A stretch of DNA of 64,000 nt from Candidatus Freyrarchaeum guaymasense. GTDB lineage: Archaea; Asgardarchaeota; Jordarchaeia; Jordarchaeales; Freyrarchaeaceae. The position numbers and the translations under genes were made by a program. The stretch is from the NCBI GenBank assembly GCA_030587405.1, contig JAUQZD010000076.1, positions 124,001 through 188,000 of the forward strand. Reading direction: 5' to 3'. Shown in pieces: positions 51,416 through 61,061 of this stretch; the stretch's first letter is position 1; every line of letters starts with the position of its first letter. The notes beneath the pieces were generated by a model. The model was not told where the DNA came from. It searched no databases and saw only the letters and a program-made list of their open reading frames with translations.

Positions 51416-51871
51416 TTGATGGTGTACGAAAGAAGGATTCTCCTAAGGCCTGTAAGACTTGACGATTTGGATGAACTTTACATTATTGATAAAATATGTT
51501 TTCCAGAACACTACTTTCCAAAGGATTTTCTAAGATATTTGCTTACCCATGATTCGGCTTTATCATTTGCCGCTACCATGTTGGGGAAAATAGTTGGCTT
51601 TGTAATAGGGGTTGCGGAGGGAGAAATAGGCAGGATATATACGCTCGACGTGGTTCCAGAGTTTCGGAGGAGAGGAGTTGGAGCCATGCTGCTCAAGAAA
51701 GTGGAGGAAGAACTTAGAAGGAAAGGGGTGCGGATTTACTGTCTTGAGGTCATGAGGGAGAATTATCCAGCTATCAAATTGTACCTCAAAATGAATTATA
51801 AGCCGGTTAGAATTCTTAAAAGGTATTATGGAAATAGAGACGGCATCTTAATGGTGAAGGAAGCAGATTGA
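51416..51871 (+). CDS. GNAT acetyltransferase, RimI/Ard1 type
   Basis: 151 residues. IGRIYTLDVVPEFRRRGVGAMLLKKVEEEL is the acetyl-CoA binding motif (V-x-P-x-x-R-x-x-G-x-G) and ENYPAIKLYLKMNYKP the C-terminal part of N-terminal protein acetyltransferases. Probably acetylates protein N-termini. Divergent from sufC. Confidence 0.88.
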   Translation: MMVYERRILLRPVRLDDLDELYIIDKICFPEHYFPKDFLRYLLTHDSALSFAATMLGKIVGFVIGVAEGEIGRIYTLDVVPEFRRRGVGAMLLKKVEEELRRKGVRIYCLEVMRENYPAIKLYLKMNYKPVRILKRYYGNRDGILMVKEAD

Positions 51872-51888
51872 AACGGTTAACTTTGCGG

Positions 51889-53043
51889 TTACCTGTATTC
51901 TTCTAATGTTTTTTTAACGGTGTAAGCTATAGTTGACACGTCGTCTTCAGTTAGCGCCGGATGAACTGGCAAAGAGAAAACTGTTTTTGATGCAAACTCC
52001 GAGTTTGGAAGGGAAAGGGAATTATAGCCGTATTTCCTGTAGAGGGGGGTTCTATGTACTGGTATGGGGTAATAAACTGTGGCGCCTATTCCCTTCCTTC
52101 TCAACGCCGAAACAATTTCATCTCTTTTTTCTATTCTTTCTTTAAGCCTCACTGTGTAGAGGTTCCATGCATGACGGACGTTCTCCTTTTCAACAGGTAA
52201 CACTAGGAGGTCCATGTCCTCCAGCAGAGAAGTTAAATGATTAGCGTTTCTCCGCCTTGCTTCGAGGAAATGGTTAATTTTCCTCATTTGAGCTACACCT
52301 ATAGCTGCGCTTATTTCTGGAAGACGCCAATTATGTCCCAGTAGTGAAGGACCGTAATCACCTTTTTCACCATGATTCCGTATCATTTTGATTTTCTCAG
52401 CTAGCTCCCTGTCGTTGGTTGTGATCATTCCTCCTTCCCCGGTTGTTATCATCTTTGTTGGGTAAAAACTGAAGCAACCCAGTTGACCGAAGCATCCAAC
52501 CTTTGAACCGTTATATTCTGCACCGTGTGCTTGAGCAGCGTCTTCTACAATGTAAATGTTTTCCTCTTCGGCAAGCTCCGTGAGGGGGGCTAGATCTGCA
52601 GGATGACCGTAAAGGTGAACGGGAATTATAATCTTTGTCTTGTCCGTAATTGATTTCTTAACGGCGTTAACATCTAACGTGTACGTTTCAAGGTTTATAT
52701 CAACAAATACGGGTTTTGCACCTAGGTGAAGAACAACATTGCAGGTGGCTGAAAAGGTGAATGATGGAAGAATAACTTCGTCTCCTGCCTTAACATTTAA
52801 AGCAAGCAGTGAGGCATGGAGAGCAGCCGTTCCAGAGCTTACCGCTATAGCATACTTTACACCGATAAAATCGGAGAATAATTTTTCAAATTCAGAAACC
52901 ATTTTTCCCTCGCCGGTTCTCACCGTTAACAATCCGGACCGTAGAACACTCAGGATATTTTCCTCCTCTTCTCGCCCTATAATGGGACAGTTAATCGGGA
53001 TCAACTTTGACAAGTTAGCACCTCCAGTCTTCGCCATGGACAA
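51889..53043 (-). CDS. DegT/DnrJ/EryC1 family sugar aminotransferase
   Basis: 384 residues, PLP-dependent. AVSSGTAALHASLLAL, PSFTFSATCNVVLHLGAKPVF, VEDAAQAHGAEY and the PLP lysine in CFSFYPTKMITTGEGG are complete. It makes amino-sugars on nucleotide carriers, fitting surface glycan or N-glycan synthesis with the UDP-glucose dehydrogenase and GT2 genes nearby. Its start lies 53 bases from the divergent nuclease-like gene. Confidence 0.93.
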   Translation of the reverse strand: MSMAKTGGANLSKLIPINCPIIGREEEENILSVLRSGLLTVRTGEGKMVSEFEKLFSDFIGVKYAIAVSSGTAALHASLLALNVKAGDEVILPSFTFSATCNVVLHLGAKPVFVDINLETYTLDVNAVKKSITDKTKIIIPVHLYGHPADLAPLTELAEEENIYIVEDAAQAHGAEYNGSKVGCFGQLGCFSFYPTKMITTGEGGMITTNDRELAEKIKMIRNHGEKGDYGPSLLGHNWRLPEISAAIGVAQMRKINHFLEARRRNANHLTSLLEDMDLLVLPVEKENVRHAWNLYTVRLKERIEKRDEIVSALRRKGIGATVYYPIPVHRTPLYRKYGYNSLSLPNSEFASKTVFSLPVHPALTEDDVSTIAYTVKKTLEEYR

Positions 53044-53096
53044 AGAGAGACATGTTCTTTAAGTGAAGATGTCCATTAAAGTTTCTTTGGGGGAGC

Positions 53097-53753
53097 ATGT
53101 TGGAAGTTGCAAAGAAAATTATTAAGGGTAAACTGAGGTATAGTGCTATCAGTAATCCAGAGGAAAAGAACATAGTGGAATGGTTGCTTGAGAGAGGGGC
53201 TGTCAGGATAGTTAACGATGAAATAGAAATTACGGACAAGATAGAGTTCGTTGATACTTTCCTAAGTCGCGGGTTCAGCATCGAGTTCTTGACGGGACTC
53301 TTCAACTGGAGGGAATTTGAGGATTTTTCGGGTGAAATTCTAGGGAGGCATGGCTACACTCTGCTGCGTAACTACAGGTTTTCTCACGGTAAACATAGGT
53401 TTGAAATAGACGTTGTCGGGTTTAAAAGGCCGATGGTTATTTGTGTGGATTGCAAACAGTATAGACGGCCAAGAGGGCGGAGCATAAACATAAAGCAGAT
53501 AGAAAGGCATTTAAGGCGGGTAAAGGCGTTCGCCGTCCACTTAAAAGGGCAAGCCGTGAAAATCGGCGTGTCTGGCTGGGGTAAAGCCTTCGTTATCCCC
53601 ATTGTAGTAACATTACTTCAGGAGGGAATACATCTTAATGTCCCGGTGGTGCCGATATTTAAGCTGAACATGTTTCTCCTCGAATTAGCCTTAAATACCT
53701 CAGACGTTAAGCGCTTCGAGGTGGAAATTCCAAGGTACAGTACGCTAACATGA
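53097..53753 (+). CDS. PD-(D/E)XK nuclease-like protein
   Basis: 218 residues. The core FEDFSGEILGRHGYTLLRN, then RFEIDVVGF, then VICVDCKQY gives the E...D...(D/E)-x-K arrangement of Mrr/restriction-type nucleases. The N-terminal 70 residues are helical and may be a winged helix. No methyltransferase is adjacent, so this is unlikely to be a classic restriction enzyme; a repair or housekeeping nuclease is more plausible. Confidence 0.75.
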   Translation: MLEVAKKIIKGKLRYSAISNPEEKNIVEWLLERGAVRIVNDEIEITDKIEFVDTFLSRGFSIEFLTGLFNWREFEDFSGEILGRHGYTLLRNYRFSHGKHRFEIDVVGFKRPMVICVDCKQYRRPRGRSINIKQIERHLRRVKAFAVHLKGQAVKIGVSGWGKAFVIPIVVTLLQEGIHLNVPVVPIFKLNMFLLELALNTSDVKRFEVEIPRYSTLT

Positions 53754-53767
53754 ATTTCTCCATGTTT

Positions 53768-54295
53768 TTAACTTAGATTTAACATGTTCAGAACGTGAAT
53801 GTACGTTTTATACCAGTTTTCACGTGTCAAAAAAATCAGTTCCACGTCTCTTCTACTCTTCAACTCCCATTCTAATGGGTGATCGACATTCACACCTATC
53901 GTTCCTAAAAATGGCTTTTCTGATGATACAGCGTACTTAACAGCATCTATGAAGGGGCCGGCAAGCAGCTCCATCTTTCCGATCTCGTCAATTATTATCA
54001 GGTCAGCTTCCTTGACGGCTCGCCTTATAGCGTTAACACCTAGGCGGGATATGTTCTCCGTGTAAACGACGTACTTTCCAATCCGTGGAAACCCCTTCCC
54101 GGACTTAGCCATGACAGCGCTTTCCCCCGTGAAGACATCGACTATTAAAAATCCTATTCTTACATTTCCTTCCTTGAGTTCAGGCGTCATTATCCCCCCA
54201 ACCTTCATTCCTTTACCTAGCGCCTTCTCGACGACACGCTTTACAAGGGTGCTTTTACCCGAGCGGGGGCGACCTGTTACCAAGATCTTTCTCAA
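53768..54295 (-). CDS. THEP1-type nucleotide triphosphatase
   Basis: 175 residues: Walker A TGRPRSGKSTLVKRV, KVGGIMTPELKEGNVRIGF, Walker B DLIIIDEIGKMEL, all typical of the THEP1/NTPCR family. Hydrolyses NTPs; role unclear. Convergent with the nuclease-like gene, 14 bases apart. Confidence 0.92.
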   Translation of the reverse strand: MRKILVTGRPRSGKSTLVKRVVEKALGKGMKVGGIMTPELKEGNVRIGFLIVDVFTGESAVMAKSGKGFPRIGKYVVYTENISRLGVNAIRRAVKEADLIIIDEIGKMELLAGPFIDAVKYAVSSEKPFLGTIGVNVDHPLEWELKSRRDVELIFLTRENWYKTYIHVLNMLNLS

Positions 54296-54395
54296 ACCAA
54301 ACCACGCTCCCTCTAAAGGGGCATACGTTTAATAAGCATCATATTATTTTTTTGATTTTAAGGTGTTTACTCAAGCTTGAAGCGAGGTCTCTTTG

Positions 54396-55046
54396 ATGGA
54401 CAAGGTGGAGGATGAATTACACGGCATTGCCCTAAAATTTGTTGCTGAGATGGGAAATGTTAAAGAAGAGTTGAGAAAGACGGCGAATTCGTTTTTTAAT
54501 AGGCTTATAAGGGACATGCTGGGGAGGGAGAGTGATGACCTTAGGAGAGTGGAGCTTAACAAGGTAATTATTAAGGTTCGAGGATTAGTTGAGGAACTCA
54601 TTGACCTACTAGCTGATAAGACGATAGTATCCGCGTTAAAGCACATTCAGCTTTTGGTAGGAGAAATTGGGGATGCTAGAAGGATGGATGAAGTGGCCGA
54701 GAAAATTTTCAATGAGGTTAAGGATAGAGCGGAGCATTACAGGTTGAAGCAGAGGGTCGCCGAGCTGGAGAGCACGCTTAAGAAAGCGGAGGAGCTGATG
54801 AGAAGTTACGCGATTAAGATTAAGGAAGCTTTAGCTAAAGATGAAAAATACAGGGTTGTAATATTCTTGGAGGAGGAAGGTGCGAGTGATTACGGGAAAA
54901 TATCAGAAAGGTTAGGGATTCCTAGGTCTAGGGTTAGAAAGTATGTTAAAGAGCTTGAAGATGCAGGGATGATCCAAGTTGAAAGGTCGAGGTCACGTCA
55001 TGTAGCAAAAATTAAAGAGGTTCCTTGGAGTATTAAGGAGGGTTAA
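54396..55046 (+). CDS. Coiled-coil protein with C-terminal winged helix
   Basis: 216 residues. Residues 1-150 are long charged helices with heptad character (RLKQRVAELESTLKKAEELM); residues ~160-216 form a winged helix (EGASDYGKISERLGIPRSRVRKYVKELEDAGMIQVERSRSRHVAKI). Probably a DNA-binding regulator or nucleoid protein. The thioredoxin-like gene follows after 3 bases. Confidence 0.65.
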   Translation: MDKVEDELHGIALKFVAEMGNVKEELRKTANSFFNRLIRDMLGRESDDLRRVELNKVIIKVRGLVEELIDLLADKTIVSALKHIQLLVGEIGDARRMDEVAEKIFNEVKDRAEHYRLKQRVAELESTLKKAEELMRSYAIKIKEALAKDEKYRVVIFLEEEGASDYGKISERLGIPRSRVRKYVKELEDAGMIQVERSRSRHVAKIKEVPWSIKEG

Positions 55047-55049
55047 AGA

Positions 55050-55334
55050 GTGCCATGGATTATTGTTGAATACTTCTTTAGCCCTACATCCAGCGAGTGT
55101 AAGGAGTTCATGAGGATGGTTGTTACACCCTTAATGCAGAGATTTAGGAAGGATGTTGAATGGAAGGTATATAATATCTATGATGCCAGGGCGAAGAAGC
55201 TGGCAGACCAGTATGGGATTAAAGGAGTGCCAGCTCTCGTAATAAATGGAAAGGAAATCGTTGTGGGGTTTAAGCCTCCTAGAGTTATTGAGGAGAAAAT
55301 TATGGAGATGCTTAATTTGAGCAAGACACGATAA
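55050..55334 (+). CDS. Thioredoxin-fold protein lacking the CXXC pair
   Basis: 94 residues. IIVEYFFSPTSSECKEF occupies the thioredoxin active-site loop but has only one cysteine; KKLADQYGIKGVPALVINGKEIV carries the cis-proline region of the fold. With a single cysteine it may be a monothiol redox or binding protein. GTG start 3 bases after the winged-helix gene, so the pair is co-transcribed. Confidence 0.75.
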   Translation: MPWIIVEYFFSPTSSECKEFMRMVVTPLMQRFRKDVEWKVYNIYDARAKKLADQYGIKGVPALVINGKEIVVGFKPPRVIEEKIMEMLNLSKTR

Positions 55335-55343
55335 ATTTTAGAT

Positions 55344-57254
55344 TTAGAGCTTGCTTATTATGGCGTCCATGGACTCCACGCATTTAACTCCGTCCAGTAC
55401 GGTGGGGGAAGGAGGAATCCTATTTGCAACGCACTGTACAAAGTAGCTTATTTCAGCGCCGTAGGAGTAATGCGTCCGCTTGACAGCCATCATCACCTTG
55501 TCTACCAAGTCCTTCAATAAGGGTTCTACGGCGTATCTTTCCCATCTCCCTCTATTCCAGTTTATTTTTACTGCGTAAGGTGATCGAAGCACGTCGAACC
55601 TTACAGTTCCCCGGCTTCCCTTTATCTCCCAGGAGAAGGAAGGAATTATGCTGTCTGAGAACCAGCTTAAAATTATGTTCGCATTTGCCCCGCATTGCAT
55701 AGTTAATTCTACTGACGCATGATCATAGACGCCGTATCGTTCGGATTCAGCTTCGACTCTGCATACTTCTTCGATGTCGCCTAGGAAGTAATGTAGCATG
55801 TCTATGACGTGTGGTCCAAGATCGGAGATAACCCCTGTTTTTTCCGTGAACCTGAAGGGCACTACAGCATTCCATATTCTTTGATCGCTCTTAAAAACAG
55901 CTTTAACCTCACTTACCTTACCTATTTTTCCACGTGAAATTATTTCGTTGACCATTCTAACGCTCGGGGTGAACCTATAGTTAAATGCGGGCATTACGAA
56001 GTATTTACTATCTTTAACCTCTTCAAGGAGCTCATATGCATCCTTCGTGCTCGTAGCTAAAGGCTTCTCACAAAGCACATACTTACCATGGTTAATTGCT
56101 TCTGTGACCATTAGCTTATGAAGATGTGGGGGAGTGCATATTGAAACTGCATCTAAATGATCGTTTTCTAAGAGCTGCTTATAATCCCTATATGCCCGCT
56201 TAACCCTAAATTTCTCTTTCACATAAGATAACCGTTCCTCGTTTACGTCCGCCACACCGATTATTTCAACGTTTCCGAGGCTAGCATACCCTGGGAGATG
56301 CAAGTATTCTGCTATTTTCCCGCAGCCAATGACGCCCACACGGATCCTTTTTGCTAAGGGATGGAAGCTCTCACCGCCAAGAAAAAGAAGCCTAAAGGTC
56401 ATAGTTCCGTCTGTAACTATTCCAGTTACTGACCGAGGTGACCTAAACTTCCTAGTAACGCTTCTAAGGGGCTCTCCTATAACCTCTATTTTGTCTATGT
56501 CTATTTCACCGATGCCAAAGCTGTGGGTTTTAGTTATTATTTTTATCCGTTTGGGGTTGAACCCCATTATGTGTGCAGAGACCGAGTCGACAGTCACCGG
56601 GTCGTAACCGCAGATGATTAAGTTCATAGGAACCGGAGTTCCTACTATCGGTCCTCTTCCCTCCATAGCTGTTATTCCATCTACAACTATGAGGTCTTGC
56701 CTACATGCGACATTTATTAGAGGAATTATTTCTTCTAAAATTGGGTGGTAAAAAATGGCTTTATTTTTCTCGGGTAAAATGCCAAACATGTTTTTCAGCG
56801 CAACTGTTATGGTTGTAGTTTCGTGCGTTTTTAGTTTAGGAACGTTTACGAAGTAGGATGCTTCTAGAACCGTTCTTGGGAGGCGTAGAACACGGCCCAT
56901 CACTGGGACACGGAGTACTTCATCTCTGCTCAAATTAACGAAGTCCGCATCGTTCTTTCGTACAACTTCCATTAACCCGCTTTGCTCCATCCTTATTTCG
57001 GCGTGATTTGAAGTGCTATCACTCTCAACAACGGTAACCTTACTAGTATACTCTTTTAAGATCTTTAAGACGGCGTTTAGAACACGTGGATCCGTGTTTA
57101 TTGCACCATAAGGGTCGTTATGGAACGCTGCATTCGGCTTTACGATCACTTCATCTCCTCTGTCAACGTCTATGCCTCCGAGGGACTCTATGGAGGAACG
57201 AACAGCCCTTAATACGTCACCGTTTCTAACCCTGAAAACGCTAACTTTAGGCAA
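55344..57254 (-). CDS. Fusion of DUF362 domain and Gfo/Idh/MocA oxidoreductase
   Basis: 636 residues in two parts. Residues 1-~275 are a DUF362 domain (GDEVIVKPNAAFHND, VPKLKTHETTTITVALKNMFG, DLIVVDGITAMEGRGP). Residues ~305-636 are a NAD(P)-dependent sugar-type oxidoreductase: Rossmann RVGVIGCGKIAEYLHLPGYAS, AVSICTPPHLHK and the YVLCEKPLATS motif. The usual ferredoxin part of DUF362 proteins is missing. The reaction is unknown; glycosyltransferases upstream suggest sugar metabolism. No frameshift is seen at the joint. Confidence 0.88.
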   Translation of the reverse strand: MPKVSVFRVRNGDVLRAVRSSIESLGGIDVDRGDEVIVKPNAAFHNDPYGAINTDPRVLNAVLKILKEYTSKVTVVESDSTSNHAEIRMEQSGLMEVVRKNDADFVNLSRDEVLRVPVMGRVLRLPRTVLEASYFVNVPKLKTHETTTITVALKNMFGILPEKNKAIFYHPILEEIIPLINVACRQDLIVVDGITAMEGRGPIVGTPVPMNLIICGYDPVTVDSVSAHIMGFNPKRIKIITKTHSFGIGEIDIDKIEVIGEPLRSVTRKFRSPRSVTGIVTDGTMTFRLLFLGGESFHPLAKRIRVGVIGCGKIAEYLHLPGYASLGNVEIIGVADVNEERLSYVKEKFRVKRAYRDYKQLLENDHLDAVSICTPPHLHKLMVTEAINHGKYVLCEKPLATSTKDAYELLEEVKDSKYFVMPAFNYRFTPSVRMVNEIISRGKIGKVSEVKAVFKSDQRIWNAVVPFRFTEKTGVISDLGPHVIDMLHYFLGDIEEVCRVEAESERYGVYDHASVELTMQCGANANIILSWFSDSIIPSFSWEIKGSRGTVRFDVLRSPYAVKINWNRGRWERYAVEPLLKDLVDKVMMAVKRTHYSYGAEISYFVQCVANRIPPSPTVLDGVKCVESMDAIISKL

Positions 57255-57303
57255 ATATTCCCCCCCAGCGGCGAGGGAATTTTAAGGGAACTTAATGGGT
57301 ATG

Positions 57304-58464
57304 CTACTTTTGAATTTTTTCCCACGTAATATCGCTTCTTCTAACTTTTAAAAACAGGATGTTCTGGTAGAGGATCAGGAAGGAAAGAGGTATGAAGAGG
57401 GGCCAGAGTTTAAGCTTCCCCATTCGGACGCAAAAAAGCAGGCTTGCAAAGAGAGATAAAAGGATTGAAACCGAAACTATGATAGTGAGAACATGTAAGT
57501 TTGGGTTAAAGAGGGCGAGAGGAAGAAGAAAGAGCAGTAAAATCATAAAAAAAGCCGTTTGAGAGGGTGCAATATAACGCGCTGAGAAGGCTAACAAGTT
57601 TAAAGCATACGGTTCAGGTAGAAGGCGCCCCCCTTCCTTCCTGATTTTCTCCGTTGCCTGGGCAGAGCCTCTACTCCACCGCTTTCTTTGCTTTATGAAC
57701 TCCTTTAAGGAGACCGGTTCTAAAACTTTGACTTTAGCGTTCTCGACATACTTTATTTTTTTCCCGTCAGAATATATTTTATACCAGAGCACATGATCTT
57801 CTGCTAAGGCGTCTGGGTCCCATCCGCCTATTTTCTCGAGGTAGCTACGCTTGACAGCGTAGTTGTAACCTATAAGTACCGGAACTGCAACCAACTGCCC
57901 ACCTTGCCATAAAGCGTATTCAAGATCAATAAGCTTGTTGAGCGTGTTCCTATGTTCCACTTCATACCCACCTTGCGCCGCCACGGTTTCCTCTTCTTTA
58001 AGTGCGTTTACCAAAGTCTTTAGGGAGGAGGGTTGAGGAAGGGAGTCAGCGTCATAGACGACTATGATTTCGCCTTTAGAACGGGCTAAGCCGTCATTGA
58101 GGGCAGATGGTTTCCCAAATCTCCCATGCCGCCTTAGAACTTGGACATTTCCTTTATGAGATTTAAAGGCATTTATTACCTCTGATGTACTATCTGAGGA
58201 ATCGTCAATAAAAATTATTTCAAGTTTGTCTTCAGGATAATCAATCGTTTTCAGGCCGGTAATTATCCTTTTAACATTCTCGCCTTCATTAAAGGTTGGA
58301 ATTAGAATAGTTACAAAGGGGAGGTCCTCACTAAACAGAGGGGAGTCACTACGTTTAATTAAGGAAAAAAGAGCTGTTATGAGGTAGGTTGATGGTATTA
58401 AAAGGCAGATCGCCCCAACCAGCAAGTACCCTAAGACAAGGATAATGTCCATTACGCCGTTCAT
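57304..58464 (-). CDS. Membrane GT2 glycosyltransferase
   Basis: 386 residues: an N-terminal membrane segment (6-35), a GT2 domain with TILIPTFNEGENV, IIFIDDSSDST, VVYDADSLPQ (DxD), GWDPDALAEDHVLWYKI (ED) and QRKRWSRGSAQ (QxxRW), then three or four C-terminal membrane segments. The layout is that of processive or polyprenyl-linked glycosyltransferases acting at the membrane. Follows the next GT2 gene by 6 bases. Confidence 0.9.
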   Translation of the reverse strand: MNGVMDIILVLGYLLVGAICLLIPSTYLITALFSLIKRSDSPLFSEDLPFVTILIPTFNEGENVKRIITGLKTIDYPEDKLEIIFIDDSSDSTSEVINAFKSHKGNVQVLRRHGRFGKPSALNDGLARSKGEIIVVYDADSLPQPSSLKTLVNALKEEETVAAQGGYEVEHRNTLNKLIDLEYALWQGGQLVAVPVLIGYNYAVKRSYLEKIGGWDPDALAEDHVLWYKIYSDGKKIKYVENAKVKVLEPVSLKEFIKQRKRWSRGSAQATEKIRKEGGRLLPEPYALNLLAFSARYIAPSQTAFFMILLLFLLPLALFNPNLHVLTIIVSVSILLSLFASLLFCVRMGKLKLWPLFIPLSFLILYQNILFLKVRRSDITWEKIQK

Positions 58465-58470
58465 TTCCAG

Positions 58471-59403
58471 TTAATTCCTCCTCTGAAAAGTTTCCCATAA
58501 TGACATAAGATGATTTAATGTTTCTAAGGGGTCCTTACTTGTTAGAGACGGAATAAGGTATCCTAAAGCATAGAAAAGATGGCAGAGTAAGTTGATTCTT
58601 CGATAAAAAATGTAGCCTAATGCTGAGCCTATAAGGATCCCCACGTTAACCGCGATCTTGCTAAGGTTACGGCCGAAAAGAAAGTAGTCACCCATGCTTA
58701 TTCTATATGCCCTCTCAAACAGGTTTTTGGGGTCGAGCCTTTGACACCAAAGCTTATGGAAGACTTCTGCCCTCGGCTCGTAGACAACCCTAAAACCAGC
58801 CCGTCTAAGCCGTTCACTAATGCTAATTTCTTCGCCGAAGAGCTTTACGTTTTTTGGACCTAATGCTTCTCGGAAGCCTCCAACTCTTAATGCTACGTCC
58901 CGTCTTAAAGCCATGTTGCCGCCGATTGGAAAGAACAGGTCTCTGGGTTTTTCTCCCCAGTCCGTTAAACCCATTATGCCATAAACGTCTCTCCTGAACC
59001 ATGATGGTTTCTTTCCCAATAATAGGGGGGATATTTTCCCTCCCACGCAGGCTATAGTTTCCGATTTAAAAGGAGAAATTATATTTTTAAGCCAGTCATT
59101 TTTAGCTAGGCAATCATCATCTATGAAGGCTACAAAGTTGCCACGGGCAACTCTTAACCCGTAATTTCTTGCTTCAGCTATGCTGATCCTCTGGGAAGGA
59201 GTGATCAACCTGAAATTCTCATAATCATTAAACATTTCACTTAAAATTTCCCCTGTTCCATCCTGAGAAAGATTATCGATAACTAGCACTTCATAGTTTC
59301 TGAAGTTTTGGTTAAAAATGCTTTTTAAACATTCAATAACATGGTTAACTCGGTTATACGTTAAAATAACCACGGATGCAAGTGGATGCTTAACTTTAAC
59401 CAT
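58471..59403 (-). CDS. GT2 family glycosyltransferase
   Basis: About 310 residues: ASVVILTYNRVNHVIECLKSI, VLVIDNLSQDGTGEIL, RNYGLRVARGNFVAFIDDDCLAKNDWL (DxD) and a GGNMALRRDVALRVGGF acceptor loop; a hydrophobic segment around 235-275 may anchor it. ATG 59403 is chosen because GGAGG precedes it closely; ATG 59430 is the alternative. First gene of the pair with the membrane GT2. Confidence 0.9.
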   Translation of the reverse strand: MVKVKHPLASVVILTYNRVNHVIECLKSIFNQNFRNYEVLVIDNLSQDGTGEILSEMFNDYENFRLITPSQRISIAEARNYGLRVARGNFVAFIDDDCLAKNDWLKNIISPFKSETIACVGGKISPLLLGKKPSWFRRDVYGIMGLTDWGEKPRDLFFPIGGNMALRRDVALRVGGFREALGPKNVKLFGEEISISERLRRAGFRVVYEPRAEVFHKLWCQRLDPKNLFERAYRISMGDYFLFGRNLSKIAVNVGILIGSALGYIFYRRINLLCHLFYALGYLIPSLTSKDPLETLNHLMSLWETFQRRN

Positions 59404-59430
59404 CCTCCAAGGTCCTCCATCTCCAGACAT

Positions 59431-61061
59431 TATGAAGAGAAAGAATGAAAAACAAAATTAATTTTTCTTTAATTTTTCTTTCAGGGACGAGGAAGTAAGC
59501 TTCTTTAGTTTGGGAAACTAGGTGATTTCTTGCTTCGAAAAATTTTTTCTACAAAGGGGAGTTTAAAGCTGATATGGGATAGTGTGAACCAGGAGGAAAA
59601 GCGGAACTTGTCAAGGAAAGAATCTTTAAGAGGCAGTTTAGGAAGAGAAACATGCACCGTGTGAGTTTTCAAGAGCAAGATTGAAAGTCATGGTGGAGCT
59701 GCTTATAACTGCACCCACAAAGATGGAAGCATTCTTAGAGTAGCTGAGTACGGACGACACTGGCGAAAAAGCATTTATTAAAAACCCAATTGTACAAAAC
59801 AAATACCACCCGACCTTTTCGATGTAAATAAGGCGGCTAAAAGAACAATGGAAAGAAATGGAGTAAAGGGTTAAGAGCTGAATAAACAGCCCATTGAAGC
59901 TTATCCAGCTACGCTTAAGCCGTAGTAGACGTGTTGTGGATTATAAGACGAAGGAAATTCATAAGGGGGAAGCGTGATATGAAGTGGGAAGTACTAACAG
60001 GGTGCTCTACAAGTTAGGATATAGTCAAACTTTTCTAGCGAGAAATACCGAAAAATCTCTTCATCAACTTCTCCGATGATGAATACGGTGATGGAGGATC
60101 CACTCCGAACATTGGGAGGCTTTCTTATGAGGTAGACGAAAAGTTTTCAGACGTGAAAGCCCCAAAGTTTTTCTTCAAGAAGAAAACATTTCATTAAATC
60201 ATAGTAATGCACTTACACCTTTGCTCTTAAGAACTTCAACGTTTTCGACTTTAAACCCGAAAATTAGGCATTAGAATTCATGGTGTTTCAACTAAAGACC
60301 CCCAGAAGCACCACTCAAATAAAACTTCTTTAGAATTAAGTAAGTGAAATTTTTGGCTGAAGATTAGTCCTCATAATTTATAGAGTTGACGAATAACTTT
60401 AGAGAGGAGGAAAAACCCATCGCACTATGAAGTTCATGACCAAGGGTTTGATCCGCATAGATCCACTTCAGCAAAGCGGATTCCATTCATTCCTAATAAG
60501 CTTGTGCGCAGCATCCTTATCACAAGAGTATATTGGTTCTTGCATCTTGGATGCTTAGAAGACTTAGCCATAAAGGAGTAAAGATCGTGCATATTATAGT
60601 GGGAGGCGCTGGTGGGATGAGGAGCTATTAGTGTGTGGGAAGCTTAGAAGGATAAACCTTGCTTTGGCAAGTGAGAACCAAGTTGCTTTAGAGAAGTATG
60701 GGAGAAGAGTGCTGGCTTTTCAGAGAAGGTATGGAATTTTTGCCGATTGACATTAAGGAGGAGAGAAGCAGCCTTTAATCTCCTTATAAATGGCAGGAGG
60801 CTTAAGCTTAGCACAGATAAATTGTCTTCGATTAGAACAGTGATTCACGCACCTATAGATGAGATGAGAATGTAAAAAAATTCTCCCCAGCTTATGAAGA
60901 GAACACTATTTCAAGTACCTTCTACTTTTAGGATGCAATGGTGCTTTGGGCCAATAGCAACAATTTAGAGAGAACTGTCTCTGAGCGAGGACGTACCCCT
61001 TAAAAGAGCACGCATTGGACGTGGTGAACATCATTAAGGTTAGGTTAAAGGCTGGGGGCTG
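59431..61061. pseudogene. Gene-free stretch with decayed coding fragments
   Basis: 1.6 kb without an intact gene. Short frames look like former coding sequence, for example from about 60590 a plus-strand frame reading RRWWDEELLVCGKLRRINL then LALASENQVALEKYG and RRVLAFQRRYGIFAD to a stop, continued in another frame as INGRRLKLSTDKLSSIRTV. Around 59690 another frame reads AAYNCTHKDGSILRVAEYGR, and around 59815 PDLFDVNKAAKRTMERNG. Stops and frameshifts separate them. I cannot identify the original genes. Confidence 0.5.

Noticed and set aside
53097..53753. Restriction-modification system
   Set aside because: A nuclease-like core is present but no DNA methyltransferase or specificity gene is adjacent.
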